A DNA stretch of 25,051 bases from a virus. Below, piece after piece: positions 8,843 through 16,808 of this stretch. The notes below the pieces were generated by a model. It did no database searches, had not been told where the DNA came from, and was given only the letters and a program-made list of their open reading frames with translations. The DNA lies in the IMG/VR virus record IMGVR_UViG_3300019884_000012, positions 1 to 25,051 of that record; one strand, written 5' to 3'. The position numbers and the translations under genes are program-made. Every line of letters begins with the position of its first letter. The first letter of the stretch is position 1.

Positions 8843-10262
8843 GCCTGGTGTAGATTTTCCCACGCTGCTCGATGCAATCGAGTTTAAGCCCCATTCCGAT
8901 GGACAGCGTGAGTATCTCTTTAGTGACGCAAGATTCAACATTCCTTGTTGTGGCCGACGTTGGGGAAAATCACAGGCCGCTGGCAGGAGAATGACGTACA
9001 AGTCGTTTGTGCCCGATTCGTATAACTGGATTGTTGGCCCGACTTACGGCCTGGGAGAGAAGGAGTTCCGCGTAGTCTGGAACGACTATGAGAAGTTGGG
9101 ACTCCTAAAACACTGCAAGAAGAGTTACGATGCCAAGCAAGGTAATATGCGTATTCTTACTCCGTGGAAGTCTGTAGTACAGGTAGTAAGCGCAGAGAAA
9201 CAGGCATCACTACTAGGAGAAGGACTTTCTCATGTCATCATGTCAGAGGCCGCCCAACACAGTCGATCTACGTGGGAGCAATATATTGAACCCGCCCTAT
9301 CCGACCTACGTGGATCAGCCGACTTTCCCTCCACTCCAAAGGGTTACAACTGGTATCACGGGGTATGGATGCTTGGACAAAGTTCGGCACCGAACAGTAC
9401 CTCTACACATCACCCTGATTATCGCAGTTGGAGCTTTCCTACTTGGACTAACGCCGTTCGTTATCCTGGTGGTCTAGAGAATGACGAGATTCAAAGAGTA
9501 AGACAGATCGTAAGTAAGATTTTCTTCGATCAGGAGTATGGCGCCAGCTTTACTGCTGTCACAGGGAGTATTTATGAAGAGTGGGAAGAGAGTCTCCACG
9601 TACAACCAGTCGTCTACAATCCTGCCCTCCCCAATTACCAAGCCTACGACTACGGATTCGTCAATCCGTTTGTGTGTCTGGATATACAAGTGGCAGCGGA
9701 CGAATCTGTTCACGTATGGCGTGAATACTATGGGCGCTATAAGTCAACAATGGAACATGGATACGCTCTAAGGGATAGGGAGAACCCACCTAAGTATAGA
9801 GTAGATGCAAGATGGGGCGATCCGCGTGGAGCAGACGAAGCTGCTACTCTTGCGCTCATCATCGGTTACATCGGCTCGTTTGATGTTCCGTGGAAACAGT
9901 CTGTAGAAGAGATTAGGCGTCGTCTGAAGGCTCGGCCGCAGCCTAGACTAGTAATTGATCCTAGTTGTACTAACCTCGTTCGTGAGATGCCACAGTTGCA
10001 TGTAAAGCCACTGGCTAGGAACTCACAGCAGGATCTAAATGAGCAGGGCGGCGATGGCAACCTTCAGCATAAGGTTGACGATCACTGTTGCGATGCTCTG
10101 AGATATTTCATTGGCCCACACTTTGTGGCTGGTGCTGGGTCCCATCTGACTGATGTATATGGAGAGAACTACACAGGTAGCGAAAGCTATGACGTGTTTA
10201 CAACTCTAACGGGAGACACATCGGTAATTCTTGATGAGGAGTTGAGTCTACGTGGGATTTAG
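8817..10262 (+). CDS. terL: Large terminase subunit (ATPase and nuclease), apparent ATA start
   Basis: This is the DNA-packaging motor. The frame is open from 8793, but its first ATG (8991) falls after the Walker A motif GRRWGKS (8952-8972), so the real start is upstream. No ATG, GTG or TTG exists there. The ATA at 8817 lies eight bases after AGAAGGG and is the best start, giving 481 residues. The Walker B-like strand is HVIMSEAA, with Ser where Asp is usual and the catalytic Glu kept. Nuclease motifs are visible as AYDYGFVNP, RWGDPRGADEAA and DDHCCDALRY. The C-terminus overlaps the portal start by 11 bases. The family call is very secure; the start codon is inferred. Confidence 0.9.
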   Translation: MATATPQAEPGVDFPTLLDAIEFKPHSDGQREYLFSDARFNIPCCGRRWGKSQAAGRRMTYKSFVPDSYNWIVGPTYGLGEKEFRVVWNDYEKLGLLKHCKKSYDAKQGNMRILTPWKSVVQVVSAEKQASLLGEGLSHVIMSEAAQHSRSTWEQYIEPALSDLRGSADFPSTPKGYNWYHGVWMLGQSSAPNSTSTHHPDYRSWSFPTWTNAVRYPGGLENDEIQRVRQIVSKIFFDQEYGASFTAVTGSIYEEWEESLHVQPVVYNPALPNYQAYDYGFVNPFVCLDIQVAADESVHVWREYYGRYKSTMEHGYALRDRENPPKYRVDARWGDPRGADEAATLALIIGYIGSFDVPWKQSVEEIRRRLKARPQPRLVIDPSCTNLVREMPQLHVKPLARNSQQDLNEQGGDGNLQHKVDDHCCDALRYFIGPHFVAGAGSHLTDVYGENYTGSESYDVFTTLTGDTSVILDEELSLRGI

Positions 10263-11724
10263 AGAGTGGGCAACGTCACCCGGCAGGCAATTCCAAGAAC
10301 GGGAGCCCGCACGTAAAGCCGCTAAGGGTGTAACGATGCAGGCGTCAGGTCAGATAGATCCGCCTGACATTGATAATGAGTCCGGTTCAGGGATGCCGGT
10401 AAGAATTAGAGAAATGGTGCCGGAGCTATCTTCGCCGTTCCAGCGTGCGAATGTCTACGCCAAAATGATGAATGATAGTGCTGTAGATGTAAGTATGCGA
10501 GTCTACAAGACTCCGGTACTAGGCTCAGAATTTTTCATGGAGCCTTACAGCGATGATCCGATGGATCAGGAGATTTCCGAATTCATCTGGGCTAACTTGG
10601 CTGGAGGCATGAGCGCACCCTTCTTGAATGCTTTGGAGGATATCCTCGCTATGTATGAGGATGGATACTCCGTACTTGAGAAGGTATACGAGCGCAGAGA
10701 ATGGTCACCAAAACGGGCACAGGCGAATACTCGTCAGTTTGTCATGCTTAAGAAGCTTGCTCCTAGACCCGCAGGAACCGTCAAGGAAATCATCTACGAT
10801 GATAATGGTGGTCCTGAGACGGTAGTGCATAATGCCATTCGTGCGGATGGTAAGGTAGAGGAAGTTGAGCTTGATATTTCAGACGTAGTGATTTTCACCT
10901 TTAACAGAAAGGGTGGTGATCTTCAGGGGAAGAGTCTACTGCGTACTGCGTACCCACACTGGTACTACAAGACGCATATGTACAAGATTGATGCGATTCA
11001 GAAGGAACGTTTCAGTCTCGGTGTCTTGAAGGGAAGATTGCTGCCAGGTTTTAGTCCTGGAGATAAAGCTGTTCTTAGACGGCTACTGCGGAATTACCGT
11101 ACTAACGAAGAAGCATTCATGCTGTTAACTCCCAACGTTGATGTTGAAGTTGAGTTCCCTCCCGGTACGCCAGTAGACGTGATGAAGTCCGCTAATCATC
11201 ATAATACGATGATTCTGTTTAATGTGCTGGCTCAGTTCCTTGGGTTGGGTACTACCTCAGAGGGTGGTGGGAGAGCTACAGCAGGTACGGGCGCTGATAT
11301 GTTCATGAAGAGTCTGCGGTTTGTTGCTAATCAGATTACGCAGGCTATCAACATGTACGTGATCCCGGAGCTAGTCGTATGGAATTTTCCAACAACAAAC
11401 TTCCCACAGCTACAGGTCAGGAACATCGGTGAGACACGCGATCTTCAGATGTTCGCCTCTGGCATGGCTAATCTCTTTGCTCAAGATGCCTTCACTAAGG
11501 GTCATCTTGATACAGAGAATTGGCTGAGGAAAATCTTCGACGCTCCTGCTATCTCAGAAGAAGCACATGCGGCTGGTATTAAACAGGCCGAACAAGCCGA
11601 TCCTAAGCTCAATGGTAATGGGACGACAACCGAAACCAGAGCAAGAGAAGCGATTCGGAGACAAGGAAATGTTAGAGGAGAAACTACCGGATACGTCGGT
11701 AAGCCCCCCAACGCAGCCAGTTAG
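10252..11724 (+). CDS. Portal protein (Mu gp29/DUF935-like)
   Basis: This encodes 490 residues from a GTG start at 10252, with GAGGAG ten bases upstream. The portal forms the dodecameric DNA channel at one capsid vertex. Recognisable segments are SSPFQRANVYAKMMNDSAVD near the N-terminus, ILAMYEDGYSVLEKVYERRE, FTFNRKGGDLQGKSLLRTAY, and a late helix-rich part including AQFLGLGTTSEGGGRATAGT and IPELVVWNFP. The order of these blocks fits the Mu-type portal family. Position directly after terminase supports it. The C-terminal tail (NGNGTTTETRAREA) is probably disordered. Confidence 0.88.
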   Translation: MGFREWATSPGRQFQEREPARKAAKGVTMQASGQIDPPDIDNESGSGMPVRIREMVPELSSPFQRANVYAKMMNDSAVDVSMRVYKTPVLGSEFFMEPYSDDPMDQEISEFIWANLAGGMSAPFLNALEDILAMYEDGYSVLEKVYERREWSPKRAQANTRQFVMLKKLAPRPAGTVKEIIYDDNGGPETVVHNAIRADGKVEEVELDISDVVIFTFNRKGGDLQGKSLLRTAYPHWYYKTHMYKIDAIQKERFSLGVLKGRLLPGFSPGDKAVLRRLLRNYRTNEEAFMLLTPNVDVEVEFPPGTPVDVMKSANHHNTMILFNVLAQFLGLGTTSEGGGRATAGTGADMFMKSLRFVANQITQAINMYVIPELVVWNFPTTNFPQLQVRNIGETRDLQMFASGMANLFAQDAFTKGHLDTENWLRKIFDAPAISEEAHAAGIKQAEQADPKLNGNGTTTETRAREAIRRQGNVRGETTGYVGKPPNAAS

Positions 11725-11908
11725 TTCTGATTTCAGAGTCGGGACATATTTTAACACTGGCGCGGGGTTGTACTATGTTGTCAAACTTACCGACAAAAAG
11801 GTCCTCATCGAGAATTGCTACACGAATCAAGTCAAGTGGCAAGATACCAAAGTCTTTAATAGAGCTAGGAAGGAGGTGATTCAGCTTAATGGAGACGATT
11901 CTAACTGA
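11669..11908 (+). CDS. Small protein between portal and protease
   Basis: The ATG at 11669 (MLEEKLPDTSVSPPTQPVSS) has CGGAG eight bases upstream and is preferred over an ATG at 11567 deep inside the portal gene. The product is 79 residues: a Pro/Ser-rich N-terminal linker, then a compact beta-like part (GTYFNTGAGLYYVVKLTDKK, NQVKWQDTKVFNRARKEV). The gene overlaps the end of the portal gene and the start of the protease gene. It may be a small virion or connector-related protein, but no family is recognised. Confidence 0.55.
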   Translation: MLEEKLPDTSVSPPTQPVSSDFRVGTYFNTGAGLYYVVKLTDKKVLIENCYTNQVKWQDTKVFNRARKEVIQLNGDDSN

Positions 11909-13256
11909 AGCACCTGTGCAGGCAGTTGAGGCAGACGGCCCGGTTTGGGTTGAAGCTATGCCTGCTCGGGTTTATAAGACTCCATTCTACGGTGATGTAC
12001 CTATTACTCCTGAGAAGTTGCAGAATTTCATCAAGAACTTCAAGGAGAACGTTCGTGGAGTGGATATCGCGGTTGACTTTGAACACGGTGAAGATCCTGC
12101 TAAGGGTAAAAAGGCTGCTGGATGGTACAAGGACTTCAAGATTGCGCCGTCTAGTAAAGACCCCAACTCAGTATCACTATGGGGTCAAGTTGAATTCACC
12201 GAGGAGGCAAAGTCAGAAATCAAAGACAATCAGTGGAAGTATCATTCACTAGATTGGCGTGACGAGTGGGAGGATACTGACGGAAATAAATACACAGACG
12301 TCATCTTTGGTGGCGGTCTAACGAACAGACCTGTTGCCAAGAATATTCTGCCGATTAACTTCAGTGAGAGCATGTGGGAAAGTCTGGATGATGATGGTAA
12401 GAAGCAGCTAGGTGAAGCTGTTCTCACTGCATTGGGAGAACATAAGGAAGTGGAGCATTCTGAGCCAGGTACAGGTAGTCCACCTGAGCCTAGGTTGGAC
12501 GATGAATCTGGTATCAATGATCCAGCTATCACGGAAGGTTGGCGGCGAGATACACCACCGCCTGAAGGAACACCGCAAGACCCACCACAGTCGAGAGGAG
12601 GTAGTAAAGTGGGAGCAGAGTTCGTTTTTGCTGAGAAGAATGCCCATGAGCTTTTGAACGTATTGGAGCTTCAGGGCGATGCAAAGCCTGATGAGGTTGT
12701 AACAAAGCTTAAGACAGTTGTTGGTGATCTTGCTGAGCTTAGGCAGAATCAGAGCGCAAGTGAGCAGGAGAAGCAGTTCTCTGAACAGTATCCTCAGTTC
12801 TGGGAAGAGCACAATAAGCTCATGAAGAAGAGTCGTGAGCATGAGGCCGTCAAGTTCTCTGAGTCGATTAAGCCTATTCGTAAGGCTGAAGGTATGGGAC
12901 TCAAGACAACTCATGAGGGTCTTAGTACTATGGCACTTGAGAAGGTCCAGGAAGTTCATATCAAGTTCGCTGAAGGTAGCGTTACTATGGAGGACTTTGA
13001 GGAGTGTCTCAGGACGATCATGAACGGCGGTATTGTTAAGTTCGGTGAACTCGGTAGTGGTAAGGACGAGGACAGCGTACCGGACGTCGATACCGATACG
13101 GCTTCTGGAGTTGTTGGAGCGAAGAAGGTATTCGCAGAAGTACTCCAGAAGGTTCAGAAGGAAAATCCTGACAAGACCTTTAGTGAACAGTACAAGATGG
13201 CTGCTGCGAAGCATCCTGATCTTGCTGCTGCCGCTAAGGTCAGTCTGCCTGGTTAG
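11889..13256 (+). CDS. Capsid maturation protease with C-terminal scaffold (Mu gpI-like)
   Basis: This encodes 455 residues from the ATG at 11889, after a full-length ribosome-binding site (AAGGAGGTGAT). Residues about 20-160 match the I-like protease of Mu-type phages: ARVYKTPFYGDVPITPEKLQ, VDIAVDFEHGEDPAKGKKAA, WGQVEFTEEAKSEI and a Trp-rich segment ending VIFGGGLTNRPVAKNILPIN. A Pro-rich linker (about 200-240) joins this to a charged helical scaffold region. Such proteases cleave scaffold and capsid proteins during maturation. An internal start at 12609 probably makes the scaffold alone. Confidence 0.82.
   Translation: METILTEAPVQAVEADGPVWVEAMPARVYKTPFYGDVPITPEKLQNFIKNFKENVRGVDIAVDFEHGEDPAKGKKAAGWYKDFKIAPSSKDPNSVSLWGQVEFTEEAKSEIKDNQWKYHSLDWRDEWEDTDGNKYTDVIFGGGLTNRPVAKNILPINFSESMWESLDDDGKKQLGEAVLTALGEHKEVEHSEPGTGSPPEPRLDDESGINDPAITEGWRRDTPPPEGTPQDPPQSRGGSKVGAEFVFAEKNAHELLNVLELQGDAKPDEVVTKLKTVVGDLAELRQNQSASEQEKQFSEQYPQFWEEHNKLMKKSREHEAVKFSESIKPIRKAEGMGLKTTHEGLSTMALEKVQEVHIKFAEGSVTMEDFEECLRTIMNGGIVKFGELGSGKDEDSVPDVDTDTASGVVGAKKVFAEVLQKVQKENPDKTFSEQYKMAAAKHPDLAAAAKVSLPG
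12609..13256 (+). CDS. Nested scaffold protein (internal in-frame start)
   Basis: Inside the protease gene and in the same frame, AGAGGAGG is followed after seven bases by GTG at 12609. This falls exactly where the linker ends and the helical scaffold region begins (VGAEFVFAEKNAHELLNVLE). The product would be 215 residues, rich in Glu and Lys and likely coiled-coil (ELRQNQSASEQEKQFSEQYP), ending in AAAKHPDLAAAAKVSLPG. The layout matches the nested protease/scaffold pairs of Mu (I/Z) and lambda (C/Nu3). It would supply most of the scaffold for procapsid assembly. Confidence 0.6.
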   Translation: MGAEFVFAEKNAHELLNVLELQGDAKPDEVVTKLKTVVGDLAELRQNQSASEQEKQFSEQYPQFWEEHNKLMKKSREHEAVKFSESIKPIRKAEGMGLKTTHEGLSTMALEKVQEVHIKFAEGSVTMEDFEECLRTIMNGGIVKFGELGSGKDEDSVPDVDTDTASGVVGAKKVFAEVLQKVQKENPDKTFSEQYKMAAAKHPDLAAAAKVSLPG

Positions 13257-13273
13257 TAAAGGGGGTGTGATAA

Positions 13274-13663
13274 ATGGCTCACGGTAACTTCGTTCTAGAT
13301 AAGGGTTATAACGCTGCTGCTGCTATTACTAAGTACAGAGCAGTGAAATACTCAGCTGCTGAGACAGTCACTCCTGTTACTGGCATTGCAGATGTTGTAG
13401 CAGGATGGGCACAGTTTGCAGTATCGGCTGCTGAAATTCTCAAGGGCAAGGGTTGCTCTACGAGAGTGATGGGCGTTACTGAGGCTGAAGCTGCTGGCGC
13501 TATTGCCATCGGTGCTAGGTGTCAGCTTGAAGCTGATGGTCGAGTAAGTGCTGTTGTTGCTGCATCCGGTAAGCGCATTGTTGGTACATGCGTCGGTCAC
13601 GCTGCTGGTGCCGCTGGTGAGCGGATTGCTATGCGGCTTGATCTTGAAGGCGCACTAGCCTAG
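13274..13663 (+). CDS. Capsid decoration (cement) protein
   Basis: This encodes 129 residues from the ATG at 13274, preceded by AAAGGGGGTG. The sequence is rich in Ala, Gly and Val and low in charge (ADVVAGWAQFAVSAAEILKG, GAIAIGARCQLEADGRVSAV), typical of small beta-barrel head decoration proteins (DUF2190-like). It lies directly before the major capsid gene, the usual place for these. Decoration proteins bind the mature capsid surface and stabilise it. Confidence 0.7.
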   Translation: MAHGNFVLDKGYNAAAAITKYRAVKYSAAETVTPVTGIADVVAGWAQFAVSAAEILKGKGCSTRVMGVTEAEAAGAIAIGARCQLEADGRVSAVVAASGKRIVGTCVGHAAGAAGERIAMRLDLEGALA

Positions 13664-13683
13664 AAAGGGGGTGTTTCTACTAA

Positions 13684-14691
13684 ATGTATGATCCTGGTAC
13701 ACTTTACCAAGACCCTATCCTGACCAACTTCTCTGTTGGTTATCAGGACCAGGCTCTCTATGGTGAGCGTATCCTTCCTGTTACTCCTGTTAGAACTCAG
13801 AGTGGTAGGTATCGCGTCTTTGATAGGTCGAACTGGCTGATTCATGAGTCTAGGCGTGAACCGGGTACGGTTGCTAACGAGATTCAGGGTGGGAAGTGGA
13901 GTGAGGACTTCTTCGCTACTGAAGAGCATTCACTTCAGGCTCCTATTCTTGATGAAGAAAGGCAGCAGCTTACTTCTCAGGGTGGACTTGCCAACGATGT
14001 ATTCGGTGGTGATCTTTCCATTGATCCTGAGTTGGATGCTACTGCTCTGGTTATGCGTTCGCTGCTGCTTGATCATGAGCTAGTGGTATCAACTCTAGTT
14101 CGTAATCCGGCGAACTACGGCGCACCTAATAAGATCACTCTTGTTGGTGCTTCGCAGTTTGACGATTACACTGGTGGCGAGGCTTCTACGTCTAACCCTG
14201 TTAGTGCGATCATGGTTGGTATGAGAGCCATCTATGCTGCTACTGGTCGTTACCCGAACACGCTGGCAGTTCCTGGTTTGGGTATGCAGTACATCGAGAA
14301 CCATCCTCGTGTTGTTGCTCGTTTCAAGAACTTCCAGTTGAGTGCTCCTGAGGCGTTCCGTATTCTTACGGGATTCGATGGAGTTATTCTCCCGGTTGAT
14401 TCGGTCTACAACGCTGCGGATCATATTGATGCTACTGAGGCAATTACTTCATTCTGGGGTAAGGACGTTTGGCTCGGTATCGTTGATCCTAACCCTGGTC
14501 AGAAGACGTTCACGTTTGGTAAGACGTTTGCACAAATCTACCCTGATGGTACTGTTCGGCCTACGGATAGATGGCGTGAGGAAGCTCGCAAGGCGGACGT
14601 CGTTCGTACTTCATACAAGTGGGATACGAAGATTGTTGCTGCTGGCGCAGGCTACCTGATCACAAACGCCTTCTCTGCCGGTGCTTTCTAA
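13684..14691 (+). CDS. Major capsid protein
   Basis: This encodes 335 residues from the ATG at 13684, again after AAAGGGGGTG. Position after protease/scaffold and decoration genes, length and composition fit the HK97-fold capsid subunit. Segments include YQDQALYGERILPVTPVRTQ, WSEDFFATEEHSLQAPILDE, MVGMRAIYAATGRYPNTLAV, IENHPRVVARFKNFQLSAPE and a C-terminal beta region ending ITNAFSAGAF. The strong ribosome-binding site fits its need for high expression. Confidence 0.88.
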   Translation: MYDPGTLYQDPILTNFSVGYQDQALYGERILPVTPVRTQSGRYRVFDRSNWLIHESRREPGTVANEIQGGKWSEDFFATEEHSLQAPILDEERQQLTSQGGLANDVFGGDLSIDPELDATALVMRSLLLDHELVVSTLVRNPANYGAPNKITLVGASQFDDYTGGEASTSNPVSAIMVGMRAIYAATGRYPNTLAVPGLGMQYIENHPRVVARFKNFQLSAPEAFRILTGFDGVILPVDSVYNAADHIDATEAITSFWGKDVWLGIVDPNPGQKTFTFGKTFAQIYPDGTVRPTDRWREEARKADVVRTSYKWDTKIVAAGAGYLITNAFSAGAF

Positions 14692-14713
14692 GATAGGGGG
14701 GTGACATAAACAG

Positions 14714-15061
14714 ATGACTTACTACGCATGGTCGCCTATTCCTACTGACCACAACGAATTCGGTCAGCCTACTAAGAGGATCGAAGTAGGAGATACGGTA
14801 ACTGCTGATAAGGTAGGAGTGTCGAAGGAAGAGTTCGAGTATCTGATCGAAGCTGGTGCAGTTCGTGAAGAGAAGTATCCTGAGGATCTCGCTCCTAATC
14901 AGTCTCCTAATGAGCTAGAGCGTCAGCAAAGAAGAGAAATGCTGCTTGGCAATCTAAGTCCTGAAGCTCGCGAAGAGTTGATGGAACAGATTGAAGAGGC
15001 TCGAACTGATCCTGAGACTGAAGAAGCAGTTAGTAGTGACAAAGGCGAGCCTGGTCAGTAA
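14714..15061 (+). CDS. Small head or connector-region protein
   Basis: This encodes 115 residues from the ATG at 14714, after ATAGGGGGGTGA. The N-terminal half (KRIEVGDTVTADKVGVSKEE, FEYLIEAGAVREE) is a small domain that resembles the 54-residue protein at 16637-16801. Both have an I/V-x-G-x-T turn, then a helix and LIxxG. The C-terminal half is acidic and helical (LSPEAREELMEQIEEARTDP). Similar genes often sit between capsid and connector genes, but no precise family is recognised. The stop shares a base with the next ATG (TAATG). Confidence 0.55.
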   Translation: MTYYAWSPIPTDHNEFGQPTKRIEVGDTVTADKVGVSKEEFEYLIEAGAVREEKYPEDLAPNQSPNELERQQRREMLLGNLSPEAREELMEQIEEARTDPETEEAVSSDKGEPGQ

Positions 15062-15537
15062 TGGCTGAGATTCTGGCTTCGCTAGATGATATTAATGCCC
15101 ATCTACCGGGTCGGGACACCGGAGGTACTACGTCGGGCTATCCTGTCGTCGTAGAAGCTACAGAAGAGAACACGTATATTCTACAAGTCAGTATAGCCCG
15201 AGTAGTCCGGGCCAATCTATCAAGTGTGGTGGACTCTGCCACCTTGATGGGTTGGAGTACTCCCGATGATACGCCAGATTCAGTAAGAGAGATCGCTGCA
15301 ATGCTCATTGCCAGCGATTTGTACTTCAATCATGCTTCACGTACCAATCTCACAATTGAGGAAAGAAACTTCGCTCAGTTATTGTATGACAGGGCGATGG
15401 TAATGATCCAAAAGATCCTCGACGGCATTATCGTGCTAGGACCTGAAGTACCTACCGAGACTGCTGCGATGAGCGAAGATGACTTCTGGCCTGTTGATGA
15501 CACTGACAGAGCCTTTACGATGAGTATGGACCTGTAG
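15061..15537 (+). CDS. Head-tail connector (DUF1320/gp36-like, putative)
   Basis: This encodes 158 residues from the ATG at 15061 (TAATG junction). It starts MAEILASLDDINAHLPGRDT and has a helical core (VSIARVVRANLSSVVDSATL, SVREIAAMLIASDLYFNHAS, FAQLLYDRAMVMIQKILDGI). This helical arrangement and the position after the capsid gene fit the adaptor proteins that attach below the portal, such as Mu gp36 or HK97 gp6. The assignment is by fold pattern and synteny. Confidence 0.65.
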   Translation: MAEILASLDDINAHLPGRDTGGTTSGYPVVVEATEENTYILQVSIARVVRANLSSVVDSATLMGWSTPDDTPDSVREIAAMLIASDLYFNHASRTNLTIEERNFAQLLYDRAMVMIQKILDGIIVLGPEVPTETAAMSEDDFWPVDDTDRAFTMSMDL

Positions 15538-15541
15538 CGTT

Positions 15542-16171
15542 ATGGCTGGTTCTGCTTTCGGTAAGATCGTAGTTGCCACCCAGATTGAATACGCGATACG
15601 CGACCTATTGAAACTCTACTTTCCCATGTATTTACGGGAGATAGAGAGAATTATGTCGTGGGAGAGAGAAGAGTTGCCTACACCACGCAACTATACCAAC
15701 AGGAATACGTTTGACGCCCTACCGGGCGAAGAACTGCCTAAGGTGGTTGTGATCAGTCCTGGACTACTAGAGCCTCCTGAAAGAGTTACAGGTGATGGAG
15801 ACTATAGAGCAACATGGCAGGTAGGTGTAGGAGTAGCTATCGCGGCCAGAACCGAGGAAGAAGCCGATTTCCAAGTTAAGATGTATGCAGCCGCAGTTAG
15901 AGGTATTGTGCTGCACAACAAAAGCATGGGTCGGGACGATATCGTCGGTGTCTACTGGCTGGATGAGAACTATGATGATCTGCCGATTGACGACCAACAC
16001 GCAAACTACAAAGCAGCCGGTAACTTTTTCGGTGTAGAGGTAGAGGGCACGATTAATACGTTCATGCGTCCTCCGCTTATTACAGAAGCTGCACAGGAAC
16101 TCGGAGAAATCGAGAAGGTTATCGTTACGTTTCCTGAAGTGCCCCATGAGGTTGTGACTGAAGAAGAATGA
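15542..16171 (+). CDS. Tail terminator-like protein (Mu gp37-like, putative)
   Basis: This encodes 209 residues from the ATG at 15542; the ribosome-binding site is weak. Segments include YAIRDLLKLYFPMYLREIER, LPKVVVISPGLLEPPERVTG, YRATWQVGVGVAIAARTEEE, AAVRGIVLHNKSMG and AGNFFGVEVEGTINTFMRPP. The last resembles the beta-strand pattern of tail terminator/tail completion proteins that cap the tail tube. The stop overlaps the start of the next gene. Synteny between connector and virion morphogenesis genes supports the role. Confidence 0.6.
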   Translation: MAGSAFGKIVVATQIEYAIRDLLKLYFPMYLREIERIMSWEREELPTPRNYTNRNTFDALPGEELPKVVVISPGLLEPPERVTGDGDYRATWQVGVGVAIAARTEEEADFQVKMYAAAVRGIVLHNKSMGRDDIVGVYWLDENYDDLPIDDQHANYKAAGNFFGVEVEGTINTFMRPPLITEAAQELGEIEKVIVTFPEVPHEVVTEEE

Positions 16172-16644
16172 GATTTGAAGTTGTAATCTTTGGCGACAAG
16201 GTGGTAGCCACTCAATTTACGCGCATGGGGCAGAGAGCGGCTAATGCTGCTCCTGCCCTGCGTAACGTGGGTGAGTATCTCATGCAGGTTACGGATACTC
16301 AATTCTCTTCTCAAGGTCGTAGGGGTGGAGGTTCGTGGGCAAGGCTGAGCCCACAGTGGTTGTTCAGAAAACAACGTCTAGGTCACGATCCACGTATTCT
16401 ACATATGAGTGGTGCCCTTAGGCGTAGTGTTACCAAATGGAACGCAAGAGGATCAACGCATCAGGTAACCGACACACAACTGATCTTTGGTACTAATCTG
16501 CCCTATGCTGGCAGACACCAGTTCGGTTATGAGACTACGCCTAAGCGTGAATTCCTGAAAGTAACTGACAGAGATAGAGTGCATATGAGAAACCTAATTC
16601 GTGACCATCTGATGGAAGCCTGGAGGGGTGGTAGACTTGCCTAA
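16168..16644 (+). CDS. Virion morphogenesis / tail completion protein (Mu gpG, P2 gpS-like)
   Basis: This encodes 158 residues from the ATG at 16168, overlapping the preceding stop (ATGA). It matches the family signature in order: FSSQGRRGGGSWARLSPQWL, then DPRILHMSGALRRSVTKW, then LIFGTNLPYAGRHQFGYETT, and KREFLKVTDRDR. Proteins of this family act in tail completion or head-tail joining. The very basic composition is typical. The end of the gene contains GGAGGGG, which acts as the ribosome-binding site for the next small gene. Confidence 0.75.
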   Translation: MRFEVVIFGDKVVATQFTRMGQRAANAAPALRNVGEYLMQVTDTQFSSQGRRGGGSWARLSPQWLFRKQRLGHDPRILHMSGALRRSVTKWNARGSTHQVTDTQLIFGTNLPYAGRHQFGYETTPKREFLKVTDRDRVHMRNLIRDHLMEAWRGGRLA

Positions 16645-16801
16645 CTTCAAAGTACCGCTCCATGTACCGACTGCTCAGCAGTTGGTTAGCGGTAGAACAG
16701 TAGCTCCGGGTGAAACCTTCAATCTTACTGCGAAAGAGATTGAAGAGAATCAGGAGCTAATTGATCAAGGAATGTTGATGAAAGCAGAAGGAAGGGGGTG
16801 A
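16637..16801 (+). CDS. 54-residue structural-region protein (TTG start)
   Basis: A TTG at 16637 lies eight bases after GGAGGGG and opens a 54-residue frame: PNFKVPLHVPTAQQLVSGRT, VAPGETFNLTAKEIEENQEL, IDQGMLMKAEGRG. A GTG three codons earlier is less well spaced. The pattern of two strands, a turn and a helix ending LIDQG resembles the N-terminal part of the protein at 14714-15061. It may be a small virion or assembly protein. The stop overlaps the AAGGGGGTGA ribosome-binding site of the sheath gene. Confidence 0.6.
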   Translation: MPNFKVPLHVPTAQQLVSGRTVAPGETFNLTAKEIEENQELIDQGMLMKAEGRG

Positions 16802-16808
16802 CAAGTAA

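Noticed and set aside
11567-11668. Longer start for the small gene after the portal.
   Set aside because: The extra residues lie entirely in the portal gene's overlap and look like its shadow. The ATG at 11669 has a better-placed ribosome-binding site.
12408-13214. 268-codon minus-strand frame opposite the scaffold region.
   Set aside because: It mirrors the strong codon bias of the rightward scaffold gene, is Leu/Ser-rich without domain features and has no ribosome-binding site.
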